64,000 bases of DNA from Diphasiastrum complanatum. Lineage: Eukaryota; Streptophyta; Lycopodiopsida; Lycopodiales; Lycopodiaceae. Location of the stretch: contig CM055102.1 of NCBI GenBank assembly GCA_029204225.1, positions 21,681,237 to 21,745,236 of the forward strand. Direction: 5' to 3'. This document shows positions 53,701 through 63,816 of this stretch, in pieces (the stretch's first letter is position 1; each line of letters starts with the position of its first letter). A model generated the notes under the pieces. That model was not told the origin of the DNA and ran no database searches. It saw only the letters and a list, made by a program, of their open reading frames with translations. A program made the translations under genes and the position numbers.

Positions 53701-56700
53701 TTGTCAGGGCACCCCCATCATCTCTTGCCAGCATGCCCTACACAGAGTCTCAGCCAGAGCAACTACATGAGGTGCCTCCAGTTCCTCCGGTTAATATGTG
53801 CCACACAACACCTCCAGTGCCACCGATGCCATTGAGACCTGTAGCCCCTCCATCGCCATCCACTTCTACAGCACCAGGTTTCCATGGCAGGCCACCATCT
53901 GTGCCCAGGTTTTCTCTTGCAGCGCCCACATTCACAGTGGCTCTTCCAGTGGCAGCACCCACTTCACATCCTCCTCCTTTGGCAGCACCCACTCCACTGG
54001 CTCCTCCTTTGGCAGCACCTAGGATGTGCCAGACCTTTCAATACATATCGCCGTTGTACTTGCCTTCTGTAGGGACGGCCCCTCCACAACCAGTTTCTCC
54101 ACCTGCAACAGCCCCACGAGCACACACTCCACGAGCCCATCCTCCTCGCCCAGCTGCACAGGGAGTCCCCTCTTTGGCTTCCCTATCCCAGCCGGCCTCA
54201 GCTTGGGCCCAGCCTAGCCAGCCAGGTGATTTGCATGGGGGTGATGCGGCATTGACAGCTCCCCTTGTCCGCAAGAGACCAGGAAGGCCCAAGGGTGCAC
54301 TGAACAAGAAAGGCAGAGCACAGAAACAGCCAGGGAATAGAGGACAACCTCGCAGGGCTCCAGGTGCAGCTAGAGGTGCACTATCACATTCAGCTGGAGC
54401 AGGTGTAGTTGGTTTGGCTTGCTTGGGGGCTGATGCAAAGGCAGATTGGGAGGATGTGGATGACCAGTCCTCTTCCTCAGATACATAGCCCATGCCAGTT
54501 CCAGATAGGCATAGATATCGGCTGCGAGAGTCAGCTCGAGGCCCTGAGTTGTCTCCGGAGCATTCGTCTGAGTCAGAGCCAGAGCATTGATTGCGGCTCT
54601 GTTATTTTATTTTTAGCAGTTTGATATCATGTTCCATGTTTGGCGGCCAGATAGAAGAATATTGTATTCAGACCATTTTATACATTATATCCACTGTTGG
54701 ACGCACTTTATTTGCTGCACATTATGTATGTGTCGATTTGCAAATGTGATGCTTTGTCTTCAATTTTATCTCAAATTGTATGTGCGTGTGTGAATCGTAT
54801 TTTCAATCAATTTCAATTGCAGAGATTGATAGCAGATGCACTTCACTGAAATGCTCCTACAAGCTGATCATTCATGTCACAGCAAAACTGATAGCACATG
54901 CACTCCAAACGATCATCAAAAGAGCAATCGCTCCTTTTGTCCCCCCCTGATTTCTGACAGATTTCACATGCCCATGCCCACCATAATCGAGATAAAACAT
55001 AGCATTTCATAAACACATACATTAATTGCATTCAAAGAATACAGTGATTACATTTTTTGCACAAAAAACACACTGTATGTTAATTCAAGAGATGTATCAA
55101 AATAACATTATGTATCCCGCCGCATATGGCTGGGTGTGTTCTTTATACTACTGTCTAACTATATGCCGCCTCATTTACTGTCGAAAATTACATAACAACA
55201 GTCCGCCACATATGGCTGGACCTTATCTAGTCTTAGCATTCCTACAAATCCTCCATTGACTCCTTGCCCTGGTCAGGTGCATTGTTCTCTCGCTCTTGCT
55301 CTGCCTCCTGGTTAGCCCGACGGATTCGCACCCTTTGACCATGGCAAGCTGCCGTGCAGCGAAGTTCACTCCAATCCGCTCATCCAAATCCACCTCGACA
55401 GCCGGGGGGGGGGGGGCTCCGGCTCCGAGTGTATCTGCCGAGCCAGTTGCAGCATCTCCGCAATGTCTGCCTCTTGTTTCCGATGCCTTTCATTGTGCCT
55501 TCGGACATCTTCTTCGAGCTTCCTCCTCGCTTTGCCCTCGGGCTTCGGTGGTATGCGCTCTGCCATCTCGATCGACTTTCTCTCACAGCACGTTGGTTCT
55601 CAAACAGGCTCTCACTGGCTCTCACTTGCTCTCTCACAGCCTCTAAAAATGCCTCACAATGGCATTGTGTGCAGTTGCTGATGATCCGATCCCTCCATGT
55701 GCCGCTGTACCTGCCCCCATGTGTTGCTCCCCCACGTGCCGCTCTCCCATTGGCCCCATGGTCTACTCCCACAATGCCCATGTGCTGTTGTACTTGTCCC
55801 TTGCCCCTTGTACTGTCCCCTCTTTTTTGCACCCGAAACCCTCTTTTTTTTGCATTTTTTAGGCCTATTTTACTATAAAAAATGCATTTTTTAACTATAA
55901 AAAATTAAAAAAAAAAATTTAAATATGGTACCGCCCTGGTACCGCGGGTCTGAGGGCGGTACCATATTGGCAGTACCACGTGCCACTATGGTTAAAATAT
56001 AAACATTAAATTGGCTTTTAAAATTATATCAAATCTTTTAAATTGTGTTTTTAAAATAAAAAAAATTAAAGCTTTTTAAAATTTTAAATTCACCTAATTT
56101 AACAATTATTATTCTTAATAGCAAATTGCACACAATTAATGTTTGTATTTTTTGGTGATTTCTTATTCCATTCTACGCATTCCTTATCTCTTATCTTAGA
56201 AAAGAATAGATCTGGATTCTGATGCCATGTTGAAGGTCAGAGCACACAACGATGCATTTAGGACATTAGAGATAGATAGGGGAGAGATACCACACAATGC
56301 ATGTAATGGAGAATTGCATAATGACACAATGAGAGAGATGAAGTTGATCTGTCATGAGTCGTTATCCATGTAAGTGGATCGGACTTCATTAATTGCATCA
56401 TATGAGGCACAATGGTTCATCTGATCCTTAATAAACTTAGTACATTGCGAGTATGTCAAATAAACAAAGAGTACACTAAATGATCATGACATAGCTGATT
56501 ACGAACCTTTAATGGCTAATTAGCTGATGATGTGCACTCAGTTGACAATTTCTGCAAAGTCATGATGTCATCGATATCAATGTGAATATCATATCTTCAA
56601 CAGACTACATCAAAGTTGTGATCAGTTAGCTGCTCATGTTGGTTGAAATTACATCAAATGGATGCTAAGTCAACATTTTTGAATGGTGACCTAGAGGAGG

Positions 56701-57262
56701 CCTACCTAACAACCAGAAGGATATGTATTCAAGATTGAAAAAATTGTGAGGCTATTTTCAGTCTGTTTGATCTAAATCAGTGTAGTCAATGTCACTTTCT
56801 TCTGAACCCTAGAGGCTTTAGATCCCGTTTCTTACATGAAAAAATGGCATTAACCGATTTCTGTTTTGGGCATCAGGATATGTGCTGTTAACAAAATCCA
56901 CATCCTCAAAAGATGAAAATGCAGAGGATGAAGGTGAAAAAGCTGCTATTCCTAACAAAACAGACGTGTTAGCTGTTAGTGGGTCTACAAATTTGAAAGA
57001 GCAGGAAATGAAAAAGGAAACAGGTCCAGCTGATGTGGTAGCGATCAGTTCCTCAGTGACTGCTCCTGTAGTTACTGAAGTTAGTCACCTGAAGGAATCA
57101 CAGCCTCAAACTTCGGAAGACCAGCAACGAGAGATCCTTAGGTGGGTTCTAGCAGAGAAGCGGAAAATTAAGCCTGCCAATCCAGCAGAGAAGAAGAAAA
57201 TTGATGAAGAAAAAAAGCTTTTGAAAGAATTTCTAAGAGCTAAATCTTTACCATCCATTTAA
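44666..57262 (+). CDS. Three-exon host gene for a 202-residue single-pass membrane protein of unknown function
   Basis: Exons are 44,666-44,738, 45,349-45,498 and 56,877-57,262 (stop TAA at 57,260). Both introns start GT, end AG and interrupt a codon after its first base; joining them keeps one open frame of 609 bp. The N-terminus is Pro/Lys-rich ([17 protein letters not shown]). A basic-aromatic stretch [10 protein letters not shown] precedes one predicted membrane helix at about residues 62-80 ([13 protein letters not shown] then YVLL). The rest is acidic and lysine-rich, and ends with a likely helix containing [19 protein letters not shown] and a long Lys/Glu run. No cleavable signal peptide is evident. 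I do not recognise the family with certainty; the layout suits a small tail-type protein of an organelle or endomembrane. Intron 1 is 610 bp; intron 2 is 11,378 bp and full of mobile elements. Confidence 0.75.
45349..45498 (+). CDS. Exon 2 of the host gene
   Basis: Bounded by ATTCAG and GTAAGC. It encodes the Ser/Gly-rich linker, the RFWYRF motif and most of the membrane helix. The last base is the first base of Gly75. Confidence 0.75.
45499..46950. other. Intron 2, first part: no recognised element
   Basis: AT-rich intronic DNA. I could support no coding domain on either strand. Confidence 0.4.
46951..47789 (-). repeat. Possible Gypsy LTR and adjoining scrap in intron 2
   Basis: On the minus strand a polypurine tract (47,803-47,791) is followed by TGTCATGCCC, a common LTR start, at 47,789. 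The other LTR end was not found. Lower down, at 47,110-46,960, a minus-strand frame reads [16 protein letters not shown], faintly like the end of a Gypsy protease. Confidence 0.35.
47800..47990 (-). pseudogene. Chromodomain relic at the 3' end of a Gypsy pol
   Basis: Minus-strand translation gives [13 protein letters not shown], then VIKHLVRW followed by [13 protein letters not shown] and [10 protein letters not shown], matching the chromodomain that ends chromovirus integrase (usual VRWKG...EDATWE). A polypurine tract and LTR-like start follow it. The rest of the element was not found upstream. Confidence 0.55.
47991..48950. other. Intron 2: no recognised gene
   Basis: No domain found. Near 48,680-48,750 the motif ACGTTTCGGAAC or close variants recurs three times. 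Near 49,010-49,190 the stretch TTTGCAGGCTGTCC recurs, running into the Gypsy element to the right. Confidence 0.35.
49264..50310 (+). pseudogene. Chromovirus Gag end and protease
   Basis: Gag reads [19 protein letters not shown]-like sequence and [14 protein letters not shown]. From about 49,687 the zinc knuckle [14 protein letters not shown] appears, then the retropepsin motif [18 protein letters not shown] at about 49,960-50,010, with the catalytic Asp intact, and [11 protein letters not shown] near 50,170. Two or more frameshifts separate Gag from protease. Confidence 0.7.
50500..50980 (+). pseudogene. Chromovirus reverse transcriptase lacking its active site
   Basis: The frame has [47 protein letters not shown] and [17 protein letters not shown], then jumps to [10 protein letters not shown] and AIQDWP. 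About 100 residues that normally carry the FGLTNAPATF and YLDD blocks are missing at about 50,785. Confidence 0.75.
51003..51420 (+). pseudogene. Chromovirus RNase H
   Basis: The frame reads [47 protein letters not shown] and [18 protein letters not shown], then [13 protein letters not shown]. One stop lies in EQRYSGA. All acidic positions visible are conserved. Confidence 0.8.
51560..52100 (+). pseudogene. Chromovirus integrase
   Basis: Zinc region [18 protein letters not shown] and [13 protein letters not shown], then [13 protein letters not shown] (first Asp). A deletion near 51,895 joins to [20 protein letters not shown] (second Asp), then FSDG stop [13 protein letters not shown] carrying the catalytic Glu. 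The spacing shows most of the core between the first and second Asp is lost. Confidence 0.75.
52285..52405 (+). pseudogene. Chromodomain at the end of the Gypsy integrase
   Basis: The plus strand reads [10 protein letters not shown], a stop, then [15 protein letters not shown], which aligns with VKWKG..EEEATWEP of chromovirus chromodomains. The stop replaces the codon before Trp, most simply CAG to TAG. Confidence 0.75.
52480..53068 (+). pseudogene. hAT transposase dimerisation domain
   Basis: Reading [20 protein letters not shown]-like sequence ([16 protein letters not shown]), then [20 protein letters not shown] and LQVLSQ, then [20 protein letters not shown]. This WW...LA..VLSQ...CERNWST...RRNRL order is the hallmark of the hAT C-terminal dimerisation domain. 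A shift separates VLSQ from CERNWST, where a short intron may have decayed. A good GT-AG intron of 106 bp spans 52,963-53,068 after TITSALQ. Confidence 0.8.
53069..54487 (+). CDS. hAT-linked C-terminal tail with proline-rich region and AT-hook
   Basis: After the intron the frame is [18 protein letters not shown], then an acidic Glu/Asp-rich part, a Gly/Arg-rich part and, from 53,634, 284 open codons. This last part is very rich in Pro, Ala, Ser and Thr ([25 protein letters not shown]) and ends with [20 protein letters not shown] at about 54,267-54,325, an AT-hook-like GRP core in a basic context. A 53-bp tandem duplication at 53,169-53,275 and another break near 53,640 shift the frame. Whether it was fused to the transposase or a separate ORF is unclear, but the splice joins it in frame with the dimerisation domain. 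Confidence 0.45.
53169..53275 (+). repeat. 53-bp tandem duplication
   Basis: GAGAGAGCTTGGGCTTGATC onward to GTATGAGGCAGATGAG occurs twice, with anchors CTTGGGCTTG at 53,177 and 53,230. The two copies look identical, so the event is recent. As 53 is not a multiple of three, the frame changes. Confidence 0.85.
54600..55340. other. Intron 2: no recognised gene
   Basis: AT-rich DNA between the hAT tail and a GC-rich block. A minus-strand frame at 55,031-54,843 is Cys-rich but matches no pattern I know. Confidence 0.3.
55345..55832 (-). pseudogene. Coiled-coil-like minus-strand ORF, unrecognised
   Basis: From 55,832 one frame reads [20 protein letters not shown]; an adjacent frame from 55,566 reads [20 protein letters not shown], then [19 protein letters not shown]. 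The high charge and heptad-like pattern suggest a coiled coil. A run of 13 G at 55,404-55,416 shifts the frame. GC content is higher than in the surroundings. It may be a second ORF of a DNA transposon. Confidence 0.25.
55922..55968. repeat. Perfect 15-bp inverted repeat with 17-nt loop
   Basis: AATATGGTACCGCCC and its exact complement flank CTGGTACCGCGGGTCTGA-like spacer sequence. The GC-rich stem stands out in a very AT-rich stretch. It could be a transposon end, a footprint or a small hairpin. Confidence 0.8.
55970..56876. other. Intron 2, last part: no recognised element
   Basis: AT-rich intron end. A short stretch at about 56,660-56,740 reads like [18 protein letters not shown], a faint Copia reverse transcriptase scrap. 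The acceptor is GGCATCAG at 56,876. Confidence 0.35.
56877..57262 (+). CDS. Exon 3 of the host gene
   Basis: Encodes the end of the membrane helix (YVLL), the acidic linker [14 protein letters not shown] and the lysine-rich C-terminal helix ending AKSLPSI. The frame is clean over 128 codons and stops at TAA. Confidence 0.8.
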
Positions 57263-60200
57263 TTAACTGCATGTGAGGACATGCTGCACTAGCATTGGAT
57301 TTTCAAGAAATGACCAGTGCAATGTTTCATCCATGGTGGTTGCACATGCAATCTTGTAGAGGTACAAAGACAAGAGAGCATCCATTTGCATTGCCCAGAT
57401 GTTTCAGCTTAAAGAAGATTAGACATGTTATTACTCTGAAAGTTATCTTTGACCACAAACAAATTGTTTTGAGTTGCAGCCTTCCTTCAATTGGAGCTTT
57501 TTCTTACAGTGAGTAAGTTGCATTACTACAGCAGAAAAGTTTGATGGCAACCCTATTTCCTTAAACATGGTATCATACAGATTTTGTAGCTATGCTCACC
57601 TTACCAAGATGTGACTGGCCTGGTGTTAACTTACAGGAACTTCACAAACCTTTTTTGACACCATCTTACATTCTGCCGGGTGCTGTGCTATCTATATGAT
57701 TTGAAGTGATCAACACTTTGAGTGAAATTTTCAAGTTTTGGATGATACAAGATATTTATCTTTTGGAGTGAAAAAGACCTTTGTGTAGCAGATGGGTTTG
57801 GGATGTGAACTGGAGTGGCTAGCTTAAGATGAATTCAGATTGTTAAGATGCATCAATTTTTGTAATCAGTGCCGCTGCCAAAATGGTATTGCTGTTTGCT
57901 GCTTTTTGCTAATTTTTAATTGTAGTGTAACATGAAATTTCCTATACTGCTGCTGATTCCATATATGATATTACATAGCTTAAAAGCATTGAACATGTTA
58001 TTAACATACAAGATTAGATAGTGCCCGTCAATGTTTTTGTTATGGTTTTGACTAGGATTGAGCATGCCCTGTAGTACAGATACGAAAGTCTGCTATTTCA
58101 CTGTATAGATTGAAGCTGTTGTTATTTTTTGTTTTTTTACGAGCTCGACGTGTTCTTTTCGTGCATCATGTTGCCTATTGCTAAACCTTATTCATGACCA
58201 AGGAAAGAAACCTATGTAAGCATGGTACTGGTCTTGCAGATTGCAGTTTCTCTATGAGCTATTATTTTTTATCACGTTGCTCGCGCTAACCTGAACTTTG
58301 AAAATTTTGGAATATTATGAATGTGCATTGACATATTTGATCATTGTTAGAAGAAAAAACGAATGTTCAACAGGACCCCTATTACTGGTGTAAGCTTTAT
58401 AGAGTTTATTGCTCCTGGTGACAATTACATGATTTCACAGAGGGTTAGGATGAGTCCAGCAAGATCAAAACTTTCTCTATTGATTGCATGAACTTAAACA
58501 CATTAAATACCATAAGACTAATTCTGTCTTATGGTATTTAAAAAATAATTTCTGTATTATGTGCATGGGACAGCTCAGAAGGCAAGCATTTGAATTGTGA
58601 AAATCTTAAAATGACTTTGCTGCTAGAAATGGTTTAAGCTCTTTAGCAAATGCAAGTTGTGATTTGAAAATGGTTGTTATTCATGTTTAGAGCTCCTTGC
58701 GTATCTCAAGCAATTTCATCATAGTTTCAATGTGAGTCCTCATAAAACATAATGACTTTGGAATCACAAGCGCTGAGAGATTTTATGAATGCTACTAGAA
58801 AGTATAATCAGGACGAGATCCTGAACTCTTCATGCCACATCATTGTAAATGCACTGAGATGTTTCAACTTCATAGTGTAAGGTTAACAAATTGCCTGCTG
58901 CTTCATGATTGAAAGTTTTGCAATTTCTAGTATTGATGACTGAGTTTGTGTTTACAACTTAATGTGGAAAGGATAAGGATCACTTTTCAAAAAAACCATG
59001 AAAGTAATGGAAAACTCCCAACTCTTGAAACTGATTGTTAAACATGAAGCAAGAATAATAGGGAGACTAACTCTCTCTACTGAAAAACTGTTTGTAAACA
59101 AGCTGTCCTTAGTTGTGTCATGGATATCCAGCTGGATCTGCACCATTTTTTCCATCACATACTATAGCTTGCAGGCATCTTTTAACAATATTGTTGACCA
59201 CAAAAGTAGAACCATCCCCATTAAGTAAAGCCTTTGATTTCGAATTTTCAAATTTGCTAAGACAGAGGATTTGAATACCTACCACACGTCAGTTTTTTCA
59301 GTTAGAATGCAAAGAACCAAGAAGCATTTTTTTCTCATCAATTTGGCACCCATCCATAGTATCTTTGCAAGTAATCCCAAAAAAAAAAATGACTACTTGA
59401 AACTATATGCTCCATAGTTTCAATTTCATTTTGATGGAGCAAACATAGGTTATTATGGAAAAAAATCTCTTTCTAACCAGTGACATCTCATACTCTGTTT
59501 GTAAGTAAACTATTCTACTTCGCATTTCTTGATGAGTGCAATTCCAGTTCCTTAGTCAACCTACAAATATCTCTTTATTCACTTGACACATTACTAGTGC
59601 TTTCAGTAGTGTTGACATTTCATTCTGAAACAAAAAATTTTGTAACCAATGTGTTCCTAAAGAGTTATTTCCACTTATGATTCAATTACTTTTTGTTGTT
59701 CAATAAGTCAAAATGTTTGCCAACACTTAGCACGTGTTCCACCAATTTTACTTCATTGTTTGAGAGCAAAAGATCTTTTGTATACTTGTTCAAAGATATT
59801 TAAATGTTCATTCAGGTTTGAAAAATGCTCCCAATTCACAAATCACATTCTAGCAATTTTCCTAGTAGTAGCAGGATCTGGGGTGACCCATGTTTTGTTG
59901 TCAAGTCCCAACAATTTTGATGAGCATATTTCATCCTAAAAATCTCTCTTTAACCCCCCATCTAGCTGTACAGATCCTCCTTTACATTTTTTAAAACATA
60001 GGAAAATTTTCTTACAAAGAAAGCTTGATGAAAAATTAAGTTCAAAATGACACAAACATTCATTGTCGGAAGAAAATCATCTCCATTTTCTTGATATCAA
60101 GAATTTAGCATCATGAATCATTTGCCTAATCTTTACCATACAAAATTACTAACTACTTGAGTTTTAAATAATTTTGCTCTAAAAGAAAAAGAAGCAATAT

Positions 60201-60640
60201 TGGGCTTACAGATCAAGAAGACCTAAACCTCATCTTCAATATGGGCTATACAAATCCTTGAAGTCACACAATGAACTATATTTTTTCCAAAAAGTTGCCT
60301 CATTATTTTAGTGATAGTTTCAAGGTGGCTCTCAGGTGCAATCTAGCCACAAAAGTGGTACCCTATAGATAAGGATCTTCTCATTTACCCAACTTTGCCT
60401 AAATTTTTTCAAGGATATAATGTAAAACATCAATTCCAAAGACAAGTATGTGAGAATACGTGCCGAACTATATTGCCCATTGAGATGGTAGCTTTTCAAC
60501 TAGCTAGTCATTCCCTTAAACTCCCACGTAAAAGATCAACTTTTTCAATATAAACTTTGAATCCACAAGGTCTTAAAATGTATTCAAAACATCAAATATA
60601 GGCTTCATGTTATCTCTAAAAGCTAGGGAAAATAAGGTAG
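57263..60640. other. Downstream region without recognised gene
   Basis: Likely contains the 3' untranslated end of the host gene, but no clear AATAAA was located. Minus-strand reading between 58,950 and 60,600 gives scattered broken segments that may belong to the LINE relic to the right. Confidence 0.35.
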
Positions 60641-60645
60641 TACCT

Positions 60646-61008
60646 TCAAAAAACAATACAAATACCCTTAACTCCACCCTCCCACCCCCCCCCCTTCTCT
60701 CTTCCAAAACTAGTGTGGCAATAACATAAAGGATATGTGAGAGATGACATCTCCACGTCACCATACTTCTGTACTATTCTTACTAGTCTCATTTTGTTGA
60801 TTTGACTCACAACAGAAGCAATAGAGAAAAGAGATTTTATAAATCTTATTACGCATTCAAAGTTTGTCCAAATTTGATTGTAGTTAAACGTATCAAGTGC
60901 ATTCTCAAAGTCCAATGTGAGGATAATTGGGTGACAACTTTTTGCTAGTGCTATATCAATGGTTGTAGATGTACGTAACTTATGATTTGGATCAATGTAC
61001 TTACCCAA
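60646..61008 (-). pseudogene. LINE-type reverse transcriptase relic
   Basis: The minus strand reads GKYIDPNHKLRTSTTIDIAL, then PIILTLDFENALDTFNYNQIW and RFIKSLFSIAS. The LDFE.A.D....N.IW block is the hallmark of non-LTR reverse transcriptase. The active-site box is not found. Only this domain part is readable. Confidence 0.5.
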
Positions 61009-61864
61009 GAGAGGTCAAAATCTCTAGCAATGGCCTTCATGGTGATTTTTTAATGCGTTTTTAGCATGATGAACACCTACTTGTAATAAGGATCGTGTCA
61101 CTTAGTTACATACTTCAAGGCGCAATCTCAATTTTCAAAGAGATTTATGAGCATGTAGGCTATGTGGAAGTTCATATCATTGAAATGAAATTACACTAGA
61201 GTCTAACTAATAATCATGTTCATGGCCATGTTGCCCAAAAAGAAATGGTTTTTAATTTTTTGCAAAAAGGCTTTCTTTTGATGCAAAGAGACTCATTCAT
61301 TTCACCTCCATTTTTTCTTGTTTTGATTGCAAATGATTATAAATTTTCTTTACATTGGTTTTCAATCAAGAATGGGTAACCAGAATTTTAAAAAGTTTAT
61401 TGAGGAGTTGTAGTGTAGATGTTGTTTTGATTCTTACATTTATTTATCACTAGGCAATTCTTTTTCATATACTTCAAAGGTTCTAGTATACTCATGTTTG
61501 CATTATAGTAAAAGCAGAGAATGGTGTTCATTCATTGGAATTCTATTGCATATTATGTGATGATGCATGGTGTTTTTTTAAGTTAGCTTGTTTTTAACCA
61601 ACATCGAGGACAAGTTTTGCAAAAAATGAAGTCCTCTTCTATACATTGTAAATAGCTTGAAATGTTTAATTGAAGCTATGTACTTTTTTTTTTGGTAACT
61701 ATACAATTAGACCTTTTGAAATATTTTCAACAATGGTCATCTTATTTAATATTGTCTGACAAGAATACGATGTTTTCTTTCAATAAGGCTCAACAGGTTC
61801 TATAAGGATCCTTTGGGCAGCCATCAAGACATGGAGTGCCTTCTTAAAACATCAAAGGGCATAT
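61009..61864. other. No recognised feature
   Basis: AT-rich DNA with no supported coding region, RNA gene or repeat. Confidence 0.35.
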
Positions 61865-61988
61865 AAAAAGCTCAATGTCAAGATGTGATTTTCCCAACAT
61901 GTCAATTTCTTCAACTCAAAATGTCTTATCGGAGTATTAAAAAGCTCTATGTTAAGATATGGTTTTTTCCAACATGTCAAATTTACAA
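61865..61988 (+). repeat. Short tandem duplication, 74-bp period
   Basis: AAAAAGCTC(A/T)ATGT(C/T)AAGAT ... CCAACATGTCAA occurs at 61,865 and 61,939. Confidence 0.6.
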
Positions 61989-62315
61989 TTTTGATTGCCT
62001 TATCTATAATATAGATTATCAATCTAGTTGTATGATGGGATTCTTCAGTCTTCTTGTCCGAAGTCTTGCCATAACAATGTGATATATTTTTGCATGCCGC
62101 TTCTCTTTCTCATACAAGTTCCATGGCAACGACCTTCAAATATCATTAACACTAAAAAAAAATGACATGTTGTCCAAACTCTTTATAATATTTACTCCTT
62201 ATGACACCTTTGAAATGCCACCATTATCTAGACTCTAATCATGGGTAAGTGTCACTTGCCACTAGAAAACTATTATTTGTCTACGAAATGCAAATTTTAG
62301 TGTGAAAGCCCAAAA

Positions 62316-62512
62316 GTGCTTAGAATACTTCATTTTGAAGCGTTCACTCTTATGTCATGCGTATGTATTTATTTCACACCCATAATTGTTCTACTCTACA
62401 ATGATGTCAATTGTAGTGCTTAGAGTACTTCGTTTTAAAGCGTTCACTCTTATGTCATGCATATGTATCTATTTCACACCCATAATTGTTCTACACAACG
62501 ATGTCAATTGTA
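62316..62512 (+). repeat. 100-bp tandem duplication
   Basis: Two copies starting GTGCTTAGA at 62,316 and 62,416, about 92 percent alike by eye, each ending in GATGTCAATTGTA. Untranslated. Confidence 0.85.
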
Positions 62513-63449
62513 TTGCAATGTGGGTTTTTGTTTTATAAACATTTCATTGACCTCTTCACTTCATTTGCTATAATAACAAACTTTGATATCAACAACTTTG
62601 CTATAATTGTTTTATATTATGCCAAGTTACGGAGACATAACTATGGCCACACATGTTCTAAGGGAATACACATGCATATTCTGATTGGAGACATTGAGTT
62701 TATTATCCATACATGTTCTTTGCTCTAATTGAACTATTATGTATCATGTGTTAAGTAAATGTGGTACAATAGCTTAAAAATATATCATAAAAATGATTTG
62801 CACATATCCACAACACCAATTGTCACAATCGACAACAACATAGAAATGAAATGTTACTGTTCATACATTTCATATATGTGGATGGCATTTGATTATTTGT
62901 GTCACTATTGCATGATGAGCCCTATAACCACTTTGTACAACTTACTTTTGTTTTGTTTTTTGTTTTTTTGTGATTTTAGACTTGCTTTTGAATGGTAGTT
63001 GATTTTATAGCTACCACCCATTAAGACTCAACGTCAACATTGAAAGTGAAAAGAGTACATACTTTGTTGAGCATATAAAGGAAGGCTAAAAGCACAAAAA
63101 AGAAGCTCACTTTTAAAAGGAAAAGAACAAGGACTAGGAAATTCCAAATGCCTCTTTTACATAAACTTTTTGTTCTACTTTTTTTTGAGATGTATGTAGC
63201 TATTTATGTAGATTTAATGTCAATCAAAATTTCCTTCCTTGAAATTTTAGAGGTGAGTGGTATCGACAAAAAAATTAGACTTCAAGGTCCAATTGGAAAA
63301 TCCTCTCTATTTATTCTTTTATTCCAAGTGAATATACGCAGCTTAAGTGAGCCATTGAAGTTTAAGGGCCGCAAGAACTTCGATGACTCCAATTGGCTAA
63401 CCTTCTCTAGTTAATGTTGTAACTCAAACGAATCAAGAAGGCAAAAAAC
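62513..63449. other. No recognised feature
   Basis: AT-rich DNA without a supported gene. It ends at the LTR of the Copia element that runs off the window. Confidence 0.35.
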
Positions 63450-63721
63450 TTAGAATTTGCTTTGCACAGGAACACAGATCATGCTACACAGTAACACAGA
63501 CAAAAAATCACTCTCCTCAGCAAGCTCACATACCAACTTTATTTCTCAAATGAAATTACACCGTACATATAGTTGTTCACTCAGGCAACCCATGCATGAC
63601 CCCAGGTTGCCGTTGGCGGGATGCGTGTCCTGTCGACTTGCCTCGTGGCGAGGCCAACTGATCCTTATCCACTGATAGGACCCACAGTACAGTAACACAG
63701 TGATTCTAACTTTAATTCTAA
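63450..63721 (-). repeat. 3' LTR of a minus-strand Copia element
   Basis: On the minus strand the repeat begins TTAGAATTAAAG and ends AAATTCTAA, giving inverted ends; a TG/CA pair may have been lost. Length 272 bp, small for Copia. It follows a polypurine tract at 63,737-63,724 (AAGGGAGAGAG). AATAAA on the minus strand lies near 63,543. Confidence 0.6.
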
Positions 63722-63816
63722 CTCTCTCCCTTAAAGTAGAGTCACTTTTTATACAGTCATATACATAGCTTTAAAGTCAACAAACTTTAAATACAGAAAG
63801 TTTTGATCTAAACTTA

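Larger units (their letters stand above)
52480..54590 (+). mobile_element. hAT transposon, 3' half of transposase gene
   Basis: Only the C-terminal part of the transposase and a long tail are present; the BED finger and catalytic DDE core are missing, probably cut off by the Gypsy element. Terminal inverted repeats and 8-bp target duplications were not identified. It lies in intron 2 of the host gene on the same strand. Confidence 0.7.

Noticed and set aside
55404-55416. Run of 13 G as a possible quadruplex
   Set aside because: A single homopolymer is more likely slippage or a sequencing artefact; no four-tract pattern is present.
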